This document shows positions 44,070 to 59,434 of a DNA stretch of 64,000 nucleotides, in pieces. The number at the start of each line of letters is the position of its first letter. The stretch's first letter is position 1. The notes under the pieces were generated by a model. The model was not told where the DNA came from. It saw only the letters and a program-made list of their open reading frames with translations, and made no database searches. The translations under genes and the position numbers were made by a program. Source of the DNA: JAYPUG01 sp038117265. Lineage in GTDB: Bacteria > Pseudomonadota > Alphaproteobacteria > UBA6615. The DNA lies in assembly GCA_038117265.1 (NCBI GenBank), contig JAYOFO010000006.1, positions 6,558 through 70,557 of the forward strand, read 5' to 3'.

Positions 44070-44972
44070 CTAGAGCGCTTCCGCGCCGGAGATGATCTCG
44101 ATCAGTTCGGTGGTGATGGCCGCCTGGCGCGTGCGGTTGTACTGGATCGACAGCCTGTCGATCATGTCACCGGCGTTGCGCGTGGCGTTGTCCATCGCGG
44201 TCATGCGCGCGCCCTGCTCGGACGCGAAGGATTCGTTCATCGCCCGAAACACCTGGATCGACAGGTTGCGCGGCAGCAGGTCCGCCAGAATCTCCTGCTC
44301 GTCGGGCTCGTATTCATAGCTGGCGACCGGGCCGTCCGTGGTCGCCTCGGCCTCGTCTGCCGCATCCTCAACCTCGGGCAGGGCAAACGGGATGAGCTGG
44401 AGCGGCGTGACCTCCTGGGTCAGCGCCGAGACGAACTTGTTGTAGACGATCGTGCAGACATCGCACTCGCCGGCCTCGAACATGGCACGGGCGCGTGCGG
44501 CAATGTCGACCGCCGTCTCGAAGGTCGGCGAGGGCCGCGCGGTGTCTTCCAGGGTGTCGACGATGATGTTGCCGAACTCCCGGCGGAGGATGCCGCGGCC
44601 CTTCCGGCCGACGATCAGAAGCTTGACCTCCTTGCCGTCAGCCCGCAGCGCATGGATGCGCTGGCGCGTCCAGCGGGCGACCGAGCCGTTGAAGCCGCCG
44701 CACAGGCCGCGGTCGGTGGTCATCACGACAATCAGGTGCACATCGTCCTTGCCGCTGCCTGCAAGCAGGGGTGGGGCCGTGCCGCTGGCGGCGGCACTCT
44801 GCGCCAGCGAGCCGAGCATCCGCTCCATCCGCTCCGCATAGGGCCGCGAGGCCTCGGCCTCTTCCTGGGCACGGCGCAGCTTTGCAGCCGCAACCATCTT
44901 CATGGCCGAGGTGATGCGCTGGGTCGACTTGACCGAACTGATGCGGACGCGGAGGTCCTTGAGGCTCGCCAT
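44070..44972 (-). CDS. atpG: ATP synthase F1 gamma subunit
   Basis: The protein has 300 residues. The N-terminal helix MASLKDLRVRISSVKSTQRI and the C-terminal helix DRLSIQYNRTRQAAITTELIEI make the rotating coiled coil. An acidic stretch around DAADEAEATTDG lies at the surface in the middle. It lies 24 bases after atpA and 33 before atpD. Confidence 0.98.
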   Translation of the reverse strand: MASLKDLRVRISSVKSTQRITSAMKMVAAAKLRRAQEEAEASRPYAERMERMLGSLAQSAAASGTAPPLLAGSGKDDVHLIVVMTTDRGLCGGFNGSVARWTRQRIHALRADGKEVKLLIVGRKGRGILRREFGNIIVDTLEDTARPSPTFETAVDIAARARAMFEAGECDVCTIVYNKFVSALTQEVTPLQLIPFALPEVEDAADEAEATTDGPVASYEYEPDEQEILADLLPRNLSIQVFRAMNESFASEQGARMTAMDNATRNAGDMIDRLSIQYNRTRQAAITTELIEIISGAEAL

Positions 44973-44996
44973 CGTCTGTTCGCTGTTCCGCTGCGG

Positions 44997-46529
<1,533 letters not shown>

Positions 46530-46532
46530 CCT

Positions 46533-47090
46533 CTACGCTCCCTTCATGGCGTATTGCAGCCGCTGAAGCTTGGTTTTCAGCGATGCGTCGATCATGCGCG
46601 AGCCGACGCGGACCATCAGGCCGCCGATCAGCGACGGGTCCACCTTCGGGTCAACGGTCACCTTGCCGCCGAGCTTCGCACGCAAACTTTCGGTGAGTTG
46701 TGCCAGTTGCTCGTCCTTGAGCGGGCGTGCCGAGGTGACCTCGGCGGTGATCTCGCCGCGCCGGCGGGCGAGTTCGGCCAGGTAGGCATCGATCATGGCC
46801 GGCAAGGCGAACAGCCGGTTGTTCGCGACGACGACGCCGGCAAACCGGCGCGTCAGTGCGTTGGCACCGCCCTGTTCGAGAATTCGGGTGATCGCCCGGG
46901 CCTTGTCGTCGCGGTCGATCAGGGGCGAGCGCAGCAGCTTGTCGAGGTCTGCGCTCTCCGCGATGAGGCCGCGCAGCGACGTCAGATCGTCTGCGACCTC
47001 GTCGAGGCTCTTCGCCTCGTCCGCGAGTTCATAAAGCGCCAGCCCGTACCGCTCTGCGATATCGCCGACAACACTTGTTTCCGTCGCCAC
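46533..47090 (-). CDS. atpH: ATP synthase F1 delta subunit
   Basis: The protein has 185 residues. It joins F1 to the peripheral stalk. The N-terminal domain has AERYGLALYELADEAKSLDE, and the C-terminal domain has GGKVTVDPKVDPSLIGGLMV. The start codon is GTG at 47090. It heads the F1 operon; the 254 bases between it and the priA stop are AT-richer near the start (TAAATAAATC on the minus strand) and should hold the operon promoter, though no box stands out. Confidence 0.97.
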   Translation of the reverse strand: MATETSVVGDIAERYGLALYELADEAKSLDEVADDLTSLRGLIAESADLDKLLRSPLIDRDDKARAITRILEQGGANALTRRFAGVVVANNRLFALPAMIDAYLAELARRRGEITAEVTSARPLKDEQLAQLTESLRAKLGGKVTVDPKVDPSLIGGLMVRVGSRMIDASLKTKLQRLQYAMKGA

Positions 47091-47344
47091 TTTGCGACTG
47101 CCCCCCTGGAGCCGGATTATGTTTGCGCGATTTGTTGTAACCGTTTGATTTATTTAAGCAATCAACGGCTGCCGATCATCTCGGAGAATCCGATCCGACA
47201 AGCAGGCGCTTGGTAGCACAGGGCTTGGGGAGTGGCAAGCGCACCGCAGCGCAAAAAACACGAGCAAACCGCCGGTTTCGGCCCGTCCCGATACGGCGGC
47301 GATTCGTCGCGACGGCGTCGTACCACACGCTGAAAGACAGCGCG

Positions 47345-49549
47345 TCAAAGGAAACTGTAGGGATCGATGTCGATCCGCAGCCGGGCGCGTGACGGGACCC
47401 GCACATCCGCGAGCCAGGCACGCAGGATCTGCTGCACCGCCTGGTCGAGACCTGTCTTGAGCAGCAGGCGCCGGCGGTGCTGGCCGCGCAGCAGCGACAG
47501 GGGAGCCGGGGCCGGGCCGAGCACCTGGATGCCGTTGCCCGTCGGTGCGCGCCGTGCCAGCTCGCGTGCCAGCCCGTCGGCAAGGTCGGGATCGCGGCTC
47601 GAGACGACGATCGCGGCCAGCCGGCCGAAGGGCGGCCAGCTGCCCGCCTTGCGTGCCTCGGTCTCGAGCGCCATGAACGTCTCGCGCTCGCCGGTCTCGA
47701 GTGCGCGCATGACCGGGTGTTCGGGCTGGTAGGTCTGGATCATCACGCGTCCGGGCCGATCCGCGCGCCCGGCACGGCCCGAGACCTGCTGCAACACCTG
47801 GTAGGTGCGCTCGGCGGCCCGCAGGTCGCCGCCGGAAAGCCCGAGATCGGCATCGACGATGCCGACCAGGGTCAGGCCCGGAAAGTGGTGCCCCTTAGCG
47901 ACCATCTGGGTGCCGATCAGCACATCCAGCTCGCGTTCCTCGACCGCGTGCACGAACCGCTGCGCGGCGTCGGGACCGCGCATGGTGTCGCTCGTCATGA
48001 TCCCGATGCGCGCGTCGGGCAGATGTTCGCGCAGTTCCTCGGCCAGCCGCTCGACGCCCGGCCCGCACGCGACCAGCGTGTCGGCCTGGCCGCAGGACGG
48101 GCAGGTCTCGGGCAGCGGCTCCTCGTAGCCGCAATGATGACACTGGATGCGTTTGCGGAACCGGTGCTGGGTCAACCATGCGGTGCAACTCGGACAGGCA
48201 ATGCGGTGGCCGCAGGTGCGGCACAGGGTGAGCGGTGCATAGCCGCGCCGGTTGAGGAAGAGCATCGATTGCTCGCCCGCGGCCAGCGTGTCGGCCATCG
48301 TGGCGACTAGGCGCGGCGACAGGAAGCGGTCGGCCCGCAGGTCGGCCTCGCGCATGTCGATGGTCTCGATGGCGGGCAGTTCGGCCGGCCCGAAACGTTC
48401 GGGCAGGGTGATCTCCTCGTAGCGACCGCGCGCGACGTTGACCCGCGTCTCCAGCGACGGGGTCGCCGAGGCGAGGATGGCGGTACATCCGGCGATCCGT
48501 GCGCGCACGACCGCCATGTCGCGCCCGTGATAGGACACCCCGTCCTCCTGCTTGAAGGCGGGCTCGTGCTCCTCGTCGATGACGATCAGGCCGAGTTCCG
48601 CGAAGGGCAGGAACAGGGCCGAGCGGGCGCCGACCACCACACGCGCCTCCCCGGTCGCCACGGCGCGCCAGGTGTCGCGGCGACGCAGCTGGCCGAGGTC
48701 GGAATGCCAGACCGCGGGTGCAACGCCGAACCGCCGCTCGAACCGGTCGAGCCACTGCGGCGTCAGCGCGATCTCGGGCAGCAGGACGAGGGCCTGGCGT
48801 CCGCGCGCCAGGGCGGCCGCAACGGCTTCGAGATACACCTCGGTCTTGCCCGAGCCGGTGACACCGTCCAGCAGTATCACGGCGAACCGGTCCGCTGCGA
48901 CATGGGCGCGAAGGGCCGCCGCCGCGGCTTCCTGGTCCGGCGACAGTTCGGGCCCCGGCGTGTCGGGATCGGGTGCCGCGAAGATCGGTGGCGGCGGAAC
49001 GGCGTGCGCCAGCAGGGCGCCCACCTCGACGAGGCCCTTGATGACACTGTGGCCGACGCCGGCCTCGGCCGACAGGTCGGTGCGGGTGAGGGCGGGACCG
49101 TCAGCGACGATATCGAGCACGCGCGTTCGTGCCGGCGTCATGCGCAGGCCATCGGGAACGGTGCCGGCGTTATAGACCGTGACAGTGCGCGGCGGCTCCA
49201 GCGCGCCGGGGGCACGCACCGCCATGCGCAGCACGGCGCCGGGTGCGTTGAGGGTGTAGGCGGCGACCCACTCGACGAAGCGCCGCACCTCGTCGGGCAA
49301 CGGCGTCGCGTCGAGGCGGGCCGTGATGGGGCGCAGCTTTGTGTCGTCGACATCGCCCGCGGCGGGGCCCCAAACGACGCCCGTCACCTCGCGTCCGCCG
49401 AGCGGCACGCGGACGAAGTCGCCGGGCGAGACGCCGAGATCGTCCGGCACTCGGTAATCGTACGTCCCGGCCAGGGGCAGCGGCAGCAGGACCGCCACCA
49501 CGTCGGTGCGGAAATCGTCGGTGGGCGCGGTGGCGTCGGTTGGGGGCAT
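47345..49549 (-). CDS. priA: Primosomal protein N' (replication restart helicase)
   Basis: This 734-residue protein is a superfamily 2 helicase that reloads the replisome at stalled forks. Walker A is GVTGSGKTE, Walker B is VIDEEHE, and the eight zinc cysteines are visible in CRTCGHRIACPSC, CHHCGYEEPLPETCPSC. The N-terminal 3' DNA-end binding domain precedes the helicase. ATG 49549 is chosen because the family begins there; the frame stays open upstream in unrelated sequence. It is divergent from the transaldolase gene. Confidence 0.97.
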   Translation of the reverse strand: MPPTDATAPTDDFRTDVVAVLLPLPLAGTYDYRVPDDLGVSPGDFVRVPLGGREVTGVVWGPAAGDVDDTKLRPITARLDATPLPDEVRRFVEWVAAYTLNAPGAVLRMAVRAPGALEPPRTVTVYNAGTVPDGLRMTPARTRVLDIVADGPALTRTDLSAEAGVGHSVIKGLVEVGALLAHAVPPPPIFAAPDPDTPGPELSPDQEAAAAALRAHVAADRFAVILLDGVTGSGKTEVYLEAVAAALARGRQALVLLPEIALTPQWLDRFERRFGVAPAVWHSDLGQLRRRDTWRAVATGEARVVVGARSALFLPFAELGLIVIDEEHEPAFKQEDGVSYHGRDMAVVRARIAGCTAILASATPSLETRVNVARGRYEEITLPERFGPAELPAIETIDMREADLRADRFLSPRLVATMADTLAAGEQSMLFLNRRGYAPLTLCRTCGHRIACPSCTAWLTQHRFRKRIQCHHCGYEEPLPETCPSCGQADTLVACGPGVERLAEELREHLPDARIGIMTSDTMRGPDAAQRFVHAVEERELDVLIGTQMVAKGHHFPGLTLVGIVDADLGLSGGDLRAAERTYQVLQQVSGRAGRADRPGRVMIQTYQPEHPVMRALETGERETFMALETEARKAGSWPPFGRLAAIVVSSRDPDLADGLARELARRAPTGNGIQVLGPAPAPLSLLRGQHRRRLLLKTGLDQAVQQILRAWLADVRVPSRARLRIDIDPYSFL

Positions 49550-49657
49550 CGAGTACACTCTATCGAGCGACTCGCAGGCGGCCAATGCGGCCCGCAGGCG
49601 CCCGCAACGCGACAGTCCTGGCACGCCGAAACGTATGAAGGACAAAGGAATACGGGC

Positions 49658-50347
49658 ATGAAGTTCTTTGTGGATACCGCCGATCTCGCGGAGATCCGCG
49701 ATCTTGCGGCCACCGGTCTGCTGGACGGCGTCACGACGAACCCCTCCCTGATCGCCAAGTCGGGCGGCAACATGCTCGACGTGATCGCCGAGATTTGCGA
49801 CGTCGTGCCCGGCCCGGTCAGCGCCGAGGTCACGGGGACGGACGCCGACACGATGCTCGAAGAGGCGGGCGTCCTTTCCGCGGTCGCACCGAACGTGACG
49901 ATCAAGGTTCCGCTCACGCCTGAGGGGCTGAAGGCCTGCAAGGCGCTGCGCGATCGCGACGTCATGGTCAACGTCACGCTGTGTTTCTCCGCTGCCCAGG
50001 CGATCCTGGCGGCGAAAGCCGGCGCGAACTTCGTGTCGCCCTTCGTTGGACGGCTCGACGATATCGGCCAGCGCGGCCTCGACCTGATCGAGGACATCGT
50101 CGAGATTTACGACCAGTACCCGGCGTTCGAGACCGAAGTGCTGGTTGCCTCGATCCGCAGCCCGGGTCACGTGGTCGACTCCGCACGCATCGGTGCGCAT
50201 GTGGCGACCTTGCCCCCGAACGTGCTGCGCCAGCTTTTCCAGCACCCGCTGACCGACAAGGGGCTCGCGGCCTTCCTCAAGGACTGGGAAGCCACCGGGC
50301 AGTCGATCCTGGGACAGGCCGCCGCGCGAAAGAACGCGGCCGAGTAG
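49658..50347 (+). CDS. Transaldolase / fructose-6-phosphate aldolase family
   Basis: The protein has 229 residues, the short FSA/TalC type. It begins MKFFVDTADLAEIRDLAATG; GVTTNPSLIAKSG and the Schiff-base lysine in NVTIKVPLTPEGLKA are intact, with ANFVSPFVGRLDD after. Transaldolase and aldolase members of this group are not separable by eye. AAAGGAATACGGGC precedes the ATG. It is followed by DUF484 and xerC, an order common in alphaproteobacteria near priA. Confidence 0.93.
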   Translation: MKFFVDTADLAEIRDLAATGLLDGVTTNPSLIAKSGGNMLDVIAEICDVVPGPVSAEVTGTDADTMLEEAGVLSAVAPNVTIKVPLTPEGLKACKALRDRDVMVNVTLCFSAAQAILAAKAGANFVSPFVGRLDDIGQRGLDLIEDIVEIYDQYPAFETEVLVASIRSPGHVVDSARIGAHVATLPPNVLRQLFQHPLTDKGLAAFLKDWEATGQSILGQAAARKNAAE

Positions 50348-50368
50348 GCCGCGCCGGATGCGGGTTCC

Positions 50369-51100
50369 GTGAGCAAGAAAGCACCACGCCAGGACGCACC
50401 CGACGGGACCGCCCTCACCGACGCGCAAGTCGCGCAGTTCCTGCGGGACGAACCCGAGTTCCTGAGCCGGCACCCGCAACTCCTGTGGGTCCTGATGCCG
50501 CCCGAGCGCGAGTTCGCCGACGCGGCGACGGACGGCGGCGAGGTCGTCGACCTGCAGGGCGCGATGCTCGCACGGCTTCGTGCCGAGCTGAGCCGAAGCG
50601 AGACGCAGTGTTCCGACCTGATCGATGCCGGCCGCGCGAACATGCAGAGTCAGAACCGCATCCATGCGGCGGCGCTCGCTCTGCTCAAGGCCCGCTCCAT
50701 CGATCATCTGGTCGAGATCCTGACCATCGACCTGGCCGGCTTGCTGCATGTCGATGCCGTGTCGCTGTGTCTCGAGGGCGGAACCGTAGCCCCGACGACA
50801 AACCAGGGCGTGCGCGTCGTGCCGACCGGCACGATCGACAAGATCGTCGAGAGCACGCGCGTTGTGACCCTGGAAGCCAATGTGGAGGGCGACCGCCGCA
50901 TCTATGGGGAGGCGGCGGGCCTCGTGCGCTCGCAGGCGCTGCTCCGGCTGGCCGTCCGCGAGGGCGCGCCATGTGCGTTGCTCGCCATGGGCAGCCGCGA
51001 TCCGACCCGCTTCCACAGCGGGCAGGGGACCGAACTCCTCGGCTTCCTCGCCTCGATCATGGAGCACTGTATCCGCACATGGCTCGATCTGCCGCGCTAG
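50369..51100 (+). CDS. DUF484 family protein with GAF-like domain
   Basis: The protein has 243 residues. An N-terminal helical part (ALTDAQVAQFLRDEPEFLSR) and a coiled region are followed by a GAF-like domain (about residues 105-240, including VDAVSLCLEGG and LLAMGSRDPTRF). The molecular role is unknown. The gene sits before xerC in many proteobacteria, and here the two overlap by 22 bases, so they are produced together. The start is GTG 50369, with no strong ribosome site. Confidence 0.9.
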   Translation: MSKKAPRQDAPDGTALTDAQVAQFLRDEPEFLSRHPQLLWVLMPPEREFADAATDGGEVVDLQGAMLARLRAELSRSETQCSDLIDAGRANMQSQNRIHAAALALLKARSIDHLVEILTIDLAGLLHVDAVSLCLEGGTVAPTTNQGVRVVPTGTIDKIVESTRVVTLEANVEGDRRIYGEAAGLVRSQALLRLAVREGAPCALLAMGSRDPTRFHSGQGTELLGFLASIMEHCIRTWLDLPR

Positions 51101-52056
51101 ACGAGGCGAACCTTCCCGCGGTCGCCGCGGATTGGCAGGTGCGCCGGGCAATGGAGGGCTGGATCGGGCAACTTGCCGCGGAACGGCGGGCGTCGGACCA
51201 CACGGTTGCGGCCTACCGCCGCGATGTCGGCGATTTCATCGACTTCATGGCTGCGCATTTCGGCGAGGATGTCTCGTGCCGAATCCTGTCGGCGCTCAAG
51301 CCGGGAGATTTCCGGGCATGGCTCGCGATGCGGGGCGGTCGCGCCTATGCCCGCTCCTCGACCGCGCGTGCCCTGTCGGCGGTGCGCACCTTCTTTCGCC
51401 ATCTCGATCGCGAGGGGCTGGTGCGCAACGCGGCGATCGGCGCCGTGCGTGCGCCGCGCCTGCCGCGGTCGGTGCCGAAGGCTCTGACCGAGTCCGAGAC
51501 GGACGACCTGTTGGCCGCAGCGGGCACACCGGCCCGACCCGGTGGGCCGTCATGGGTAGCCGCGCGGGATCTGGCGGTCATCCTGCTGCTCTATGGCTGC
51601 GGGCTGCGCATCTCGGAGGCATTGTCGCTCGATCGGGACGATGTCCCGCGCGACGGTGCGCTGACGATCACCGGCAAGGGCGGAAAGACCCGGATGGTGC
51701 CCGTCCTGCCGGTCGTCGTGCAGGCGATCGACGACTATTTGCGCCGGTGCCCGCACGGGGCGGGCGCGGAGGGGCCGTTGTTCGTGGGCATGCGGGGCGG
51801 GCGGCTGAATGCGCGCACCGTGCAGAAGCGCATCCAGGAACTGCGCGCGGAACTGGACCTGCCGCCCGAGACGACGCCGCACGCAATGCGGCATTCGTTC
51901 GCGACTCATCTCCTGGGTGCGGGCGGTGACCTGCGTGCGATCCAGGAACTGCTGGGCCATGCGTCGCTGTCGACCACCCAGCGATACACCGACGTCGACA
52001 GCGCGCGCCTGCGCGACGTCTATGCGCGCGCACACCCGCGCGCGCGCCGCGGATAG
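51079..52056 (+). CDS. xerC: Tyrosine recombinase XerC
   Basis: The protein has 325 residues. The N-terminal SAM-like DNA-binding domain (about residues 15-110) is followed by the catalytic domain with R in YGCGLRISEAL, K in TGKGGKTR, the HxxR pair in HAMRHSFATHLL, the late H in LLGHASLSTTQ and the nucleophile Y in RYTDV. It resolves chromosome dimers at dif with XerD. The ATG at 51079 lies inside the end of DUF484. It is placed among core genes, not on a mobile element, so a phage integrase is unlikely. Confidence 0.94.
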   Translation: MARSAALDEANLPAVAADWQVRRAMEGWIGQLAAERRASDHTVAAYRRDVGDFIDFMAAHFGEDVSCRILSALKPGDFRAWLAMRGGRAYARSSTARALSAVRTFFRHLDREGLVRNAAIGAVRAPRLPRSVPKALTESETDDLLAAAGTPARPGGPSWVAARDLAVILLLYGCGLRISEALSLDRDDVPRDGALTITGKGGKTRMVPVLPVVVQAIDDYLRRCPHGAGAEGPLFVGMRGGRLNARTVQKRIQELRAELDLPPETTPHAMRHSFATHLLGAGGDLRAIQELLGHASLSTTQRYTDVDSARLRDVYARAHPRARRG

Positions 52057-52065
52057 CGGCCGCCG

Positions 52066-52433
52066 TCAGTCGCGAAAGGCGACGACGTCGTATTCGAGCA
52101 TTCGCCCGTAGTGCCGGCTCCAGTAGCCGGGGACGACGAGGTGCGGGCGGAAGCCCCTTTCGGCCAGCCGTCCGAGCAGTTCGAGATGGTCGGGCTGTCC
52201 GTCGTAGATCTGCTGGAGCGAGAGCTCGAGCTGCAGGCCCGCGACCCGGTCCCAGGCGATGCCGACGCCGTCGAGGACCTTGTCCTCAAAGCCCTGCGTG
52301 TCGGATTTGACGAACACGTTTTCGGAACCGGCCGCGCGGGTGCTGGCGAGGCGATCGATGCCGGCGTGAGCGAACTGCTCCGCAAGCCCCTCGATCTGGC
52401 CGCCCTCGATCGGGCCGTGCGGGGCCTGCTGCC
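52066..52433 (-). pseudogene. C-terminal remnant of an FkbM-family methyltransferase
   Basis: A minus-strand frame encodes VFVKSDTQGFEDKVLDGVG, then GLQLELSLQQIYDGQPDHL, and ends GRMLEYDVVAFRD. This matches only the C-terminal half of FkbM methyltransferases, which carries the K-D-x-QG-E motif. The N-terminal SAM-binding motifs are missing because the frame runs directly into the end of lpd. No ATG begins the frame; the only start is a GTG at 52317, which gives 83 residues. I read it as a truncated gene left between xerC and lpd. The exact upstream limit is uncertain. Confidence 0.6.
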
Positions 52434-52469
52434 CGAGGGCTGAGGGGCAGCGTTCCCCCGGGTGTGTCC

Positions 52470-53882
<1,413 letters not shown>

Positions 53883-53886
53883 CCGC

Positions 53887-55527
53887 CTAGACCCCGATCA
53901 GCATCCGCTCGGGGTCTTCGATCGCCTGCTTGATGCGGACCAGGAAGGCCACCGCCTCGCGGCCGTCGATGATCCGGTGATCATAGCTGAGCGCCACATA
54001 CATCATCGGCCGGATGACTATCTCGTCGTCGACCACGACCGGCCGCTTGACGATGTTGTGCATGCCGAGGATGCCCGACTGCGGCGGGTTGAGGATCGGC
54101 GTCGACAGCATCGAGCCGAAGATGCCGCCATTGGTGATCGTGAAGGTGCCGCCGGTCAGCTCCTTCATGGTCAGCTTGCCGTCGCGCGCCTTGACGCCGA
54201 ATTCGGAGATTTCCTTCTCGATCTCGGCGAAACCCTTGGCGTCGGCGTCGCGCAACACCGGAACGACGAGCCCCTGCGCCCCGCCCACGGCGATGCCGAT
54301 GTCGTAGTAGTTCTTGTAGATGATCTCGTCGCCGAAGATCTCGGCGTTGACGGCCGGCAACTCCTTCAGCGCGTTGACCGCGGCCTTCACGAAGACGGAC
54401 ATGAAGCCCAGCTTGACCCTGTGGCGCTTCTCGAAGTCGTCGCGGTAGCGCGACCGCAGGTCCATGATGGCCTGCATGTCGATCTCGTTAAAGGTGGTCA
54501 ACATCGCCGCCGTGTTCTGGGCCTCCTTGAGGCGCGTCGCCACGGTCTGGCGGAGCTTGGTCATGCGCACCCGTTCCTCGCCGCGCGGGTCGGGCGCGCG
54601 CTCGGGCAGGGTATCCGCCGACACGAATCCGGTGGCGGCCGGAGCGGGTGCCTCAGCGGGCGCCGGCCTGGCGGTTGCGGCCGGGGCGCTGCCGCCGGAA
54701 TTGAGGAAGCGGACCACGTCGCCCTTCTTCAGGCGCCCGTCGCGGCCCGTGGCCGGGATCGCGGCCGGGTCCAGCCCGTTCTCGTCCACCAGCTTGCGCA
54801 CGGCCGGCGCCAGCGGATGGTCGAGGTTCGCCGCGCCGCCTGCGGCGGGTGTCGGCTCTGCGGCCTTGGGTGCATCGGCCTGCGGTGCCGCGGCAGCGGG
54901 TGTCGGCCTGGCGGCGGGTGCGGCGGCACCTTCACCCCGGGCGATGCGGCCGATGACGGCCCCGACCTCGACGTCCACGCCCTCCGCGGCGACGATCTCG
55001 ACCAGCGTGCCTGCGAAGGGGGCAGGGATTTCGGCCGTCACCTTGTCTGTCTCGATCTCGACGATCGGCTCGTCCGCGGCGAAGCCTTCGCCCGCCTGCT
55101 TCAGCCAGCGCGCGACGGTGCCCTCGGTGACGGATTCGCCGAGTTCGGGCACGGTCAGATCGACCGCATCTCCGGACGTGGCGGCAGGGGCGGCGGCCGT
55201 TGCGGGTGCTTCAGCAGGGGGCGTCAGTGCAGGAGCGTCCGCGGCGTCCGCAGCGCTGTCCTTACCGTTGCCCGCGGGCGCCGCCGTGGCGCTCTCGTCG
55301 ATCGCGCCGATGACGCTGCCGACCTCGACGTCGGTGCCCTCGCCGGCGGTGATCTCGGTCAGCACCCCGGAACTGGGGGCCGGCACCTCGACCGTGACCT
55401 TGTCTGTCTCGATCTCGACCAGCGGCTCGTCGGCCTGGATCGCGTCGCCAACCGCCTTGAACCAGCGCGCGACGGTGCCTTCGGTGACGGACTCGCCCAT
55501 CTCGGGCACGGTGATCTGCATCGTCAT
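53887..55527 (-). CDS. sucB: Dihydrolipoyl succinyltransferase (E2) with two lipoyl domains
   Basis: The protein has 546 residues, longer than the usual 400-430. Two lipoyl domains occur in tandem, with lipoylated lysines K43 and K162, each in EIETDKVT, joined by Ala/Pro-rich linkers. The E1/E3-binding domain (LAPAVRKLVDENGLDPAAIP) and the catalytic domain follow, with H517 in YDHRIIDGREAV. SucB usually has one lipoyl domain. It begins 22 bases after sucA. The location between E1 and E3 makes its 2-oxoglutarate dehydrogenase role clear. Confidence 0.96.
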   Translation of the reverse strand: MTMQITVPEMGESVTEGTVARWFKAVGDAIQADEPLVEIETDKVTVEVPAPSSGVLTEITAGEGTDVEVGSVIGAIDESATAAPAGNGKDSAADAADAPALTPPAEAPATAAAPAATSGDAVDLTVPELGESVTEGTVARWLKQAGEGFAADEPIVEIETDKVTAEIPAPFAGTLVEIVAAEGVDVEVGAVIGRIARGEGAAAPAARPTPAAAAPQADAPKAAEPTPAAGGAANLDHPLAPAVRKLVDENGLDPAAIPATGRDGRLKKGDVVRFLNSGGSAPAATARPAPAEAPAPAATGFVSADTLPERAPDPRGEERVRMTKLRQTVATRLKEAQNTAAMLTTFNEIDMQAIMDLRSRYRDDFEKRHRVKLGFMSVFVKAAVNALKELPAVNAEIFGDEIIYKNYYDIGIAVGGAQGLVVPVLRDADAKGFAEIEKEISEFGVKARDGKLTMKELTGGTFTITNGGIFGSMLSTPILNPPQSGILGMHNIVKRPVVVDDEIVIRPMMYVALSYDHRIIDGREAVAFLVRIKQAIEDPERMLIGV

Positions 55528-55549
55528 GTCGTGACTCCTGTCGCGCGCC

Positions 55550-58477
<2,928 letters not shown>

Positions 58478-58554
58478 GTCTTTGCCGCGGTTTCAGGCTG
58501 CGGTCCCTGGTTTCAACGCGATGACGCCAAGGCGCCAACAATTAGGCGATCCAC

Positions 58555-59430
58555 CTAGCCCTTCAATGCCCTCATCATCGTGGTGCCGATCGCAGCAGGC
58601 GAATCGGCAACCAGAATGCCCGCGGATTTCATCGCCTCCATTTTGGCGTCCGCGGTGCCTTTGCCGCCCGAAATGATGGCGCCGGCATGGCCCATGCGCT
58701 TTCCCGGGGGCGCCGTCACGCCGGCGATGAACCCGGCGACCGGCTTTTTAGTCTTTGAAGATTTCAGGAATTCGGCGGCGTCCTCTTCGGCCGAGCCGCC
58801 GATTTCGCCGATCATGATGATGCCCTCGGTCTCGTCGTCGCCGAGGAACATGTCGAGGCAGTCGATGAAGTTGGTGCCGTTCACCGGGTCGCCGCCGATG
58901 CCGATGCAGGTCGTCTGGCCGAGTCCGACCGCCGTCGTCTGGGCGACCGCCTCGTAGGTCAGCGTGCCCGAGCGCGACACGATGCCGATCTTGCCGCGCA
59001 GATGGATGTGGCCCGGCATGATGCCGATCTTGCACTCGTCGGGCGTGATGATGCCGGGGCAGTTCGGGCCGATCAGCCGCGTGCTCGAACCCGACAGGGC
59101 CCGCTTCACCTTGACCATGTCGAGGACCGGGATGCCCTCGGTGATGCACACGACCAGGCCGACGCCCGCATCGATCGCCTCGAGGATGGCGTCGCCCGCG
59201 AAGGGCGGCGGGACATAGATCACCGACGCATCCGCGCCGGTGCCACGCACGGCCTCGTCGACCGTATCGAAGACCGGCAGGTCGAGATGGGTCGATCCGC
59301 CCTTGCTGGGCGTCACGCCGCCGACCATCCGGGTGCCGTAGGCGATGGCCTGTTCGGAATGGAAGGTGCCCTGGGCTCCGGTGAATCCCTGGCAGATCAC
59401 CTTGGTATCTTTGCCGACGAGTACCGACAT
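58555..59430 (-). CDS. sucD: Succinate-CoA ligase alpha subunit
   Basis: This 291-residue protein has CoA-binding Rossmann sequence VICQGFTGAQGTFHSEQAI and the active-site histidine in KRMGHAGAIISGGKGTAD. NCPGIITPDECKIGIMPG is another family mark. It forms the ligase with SucC to make ATP or GTP from succinyl-CoA. Start ATG 59430 is four bases after the sucC stop; the frame opens a little upstream in unrelated sequence. Confidence 0.98.
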   Translation of the reverse strand: MSVLVGKDTKVICQGFTGAQGTFHSEQAIAYGTRMVGGVTPSKGGSTHLDLPVFDTVDEAVRGTGADASVIYVPPPFAGDAILEAIDAGVGLVVCITEGIPVLDMVKVKRALSGSSTRLIGPNCPGIITPDECKIGIMPGHIHLRGKIGIVSRSGTLTYEAVAQTTAVGLGQTTCIGIGGDPVNGTNFIDCLDMFLGDDETEGIIMIGEIGGSAEEDAAEFLKSSKTKKPVAGFIAGVTAPPGKRMGHAGAIISGGKGTADAKMEAMKSAGILVADSPAAIGTTMMRALKG

Positions 59431-59434
59431 GACG

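Noticed and set aside
47091..47344. Possible small RNA or gene between atpH and priA
   Set aside because: No open frame with a ribosome site and no stable terminator-like fold stands out; it is best read as the atp promoter region.
47345..51151. Apparent 1268-residue minus-strand protein
   Set aside because: Only the part up to 49549 is PriA. The upstream portion is antisense to the transaldolase and DUF484 genes and has no family similarity, so it is not a fusion.
51079..52056. Tyrosine recombinase as a sign of an integrated element
   Set aside because: The protein fits XerC, overlaps DUF484 as in many core genomes, and no attachment repeats or phage genes are nearby.
49981..52056. Possible fusion of xerC with a longer N-terminus
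   Set aside because: The extra 366 codons are the out-of-frame reading of the transaldolase and DUF484 genes; XerC homology begins at 51079.
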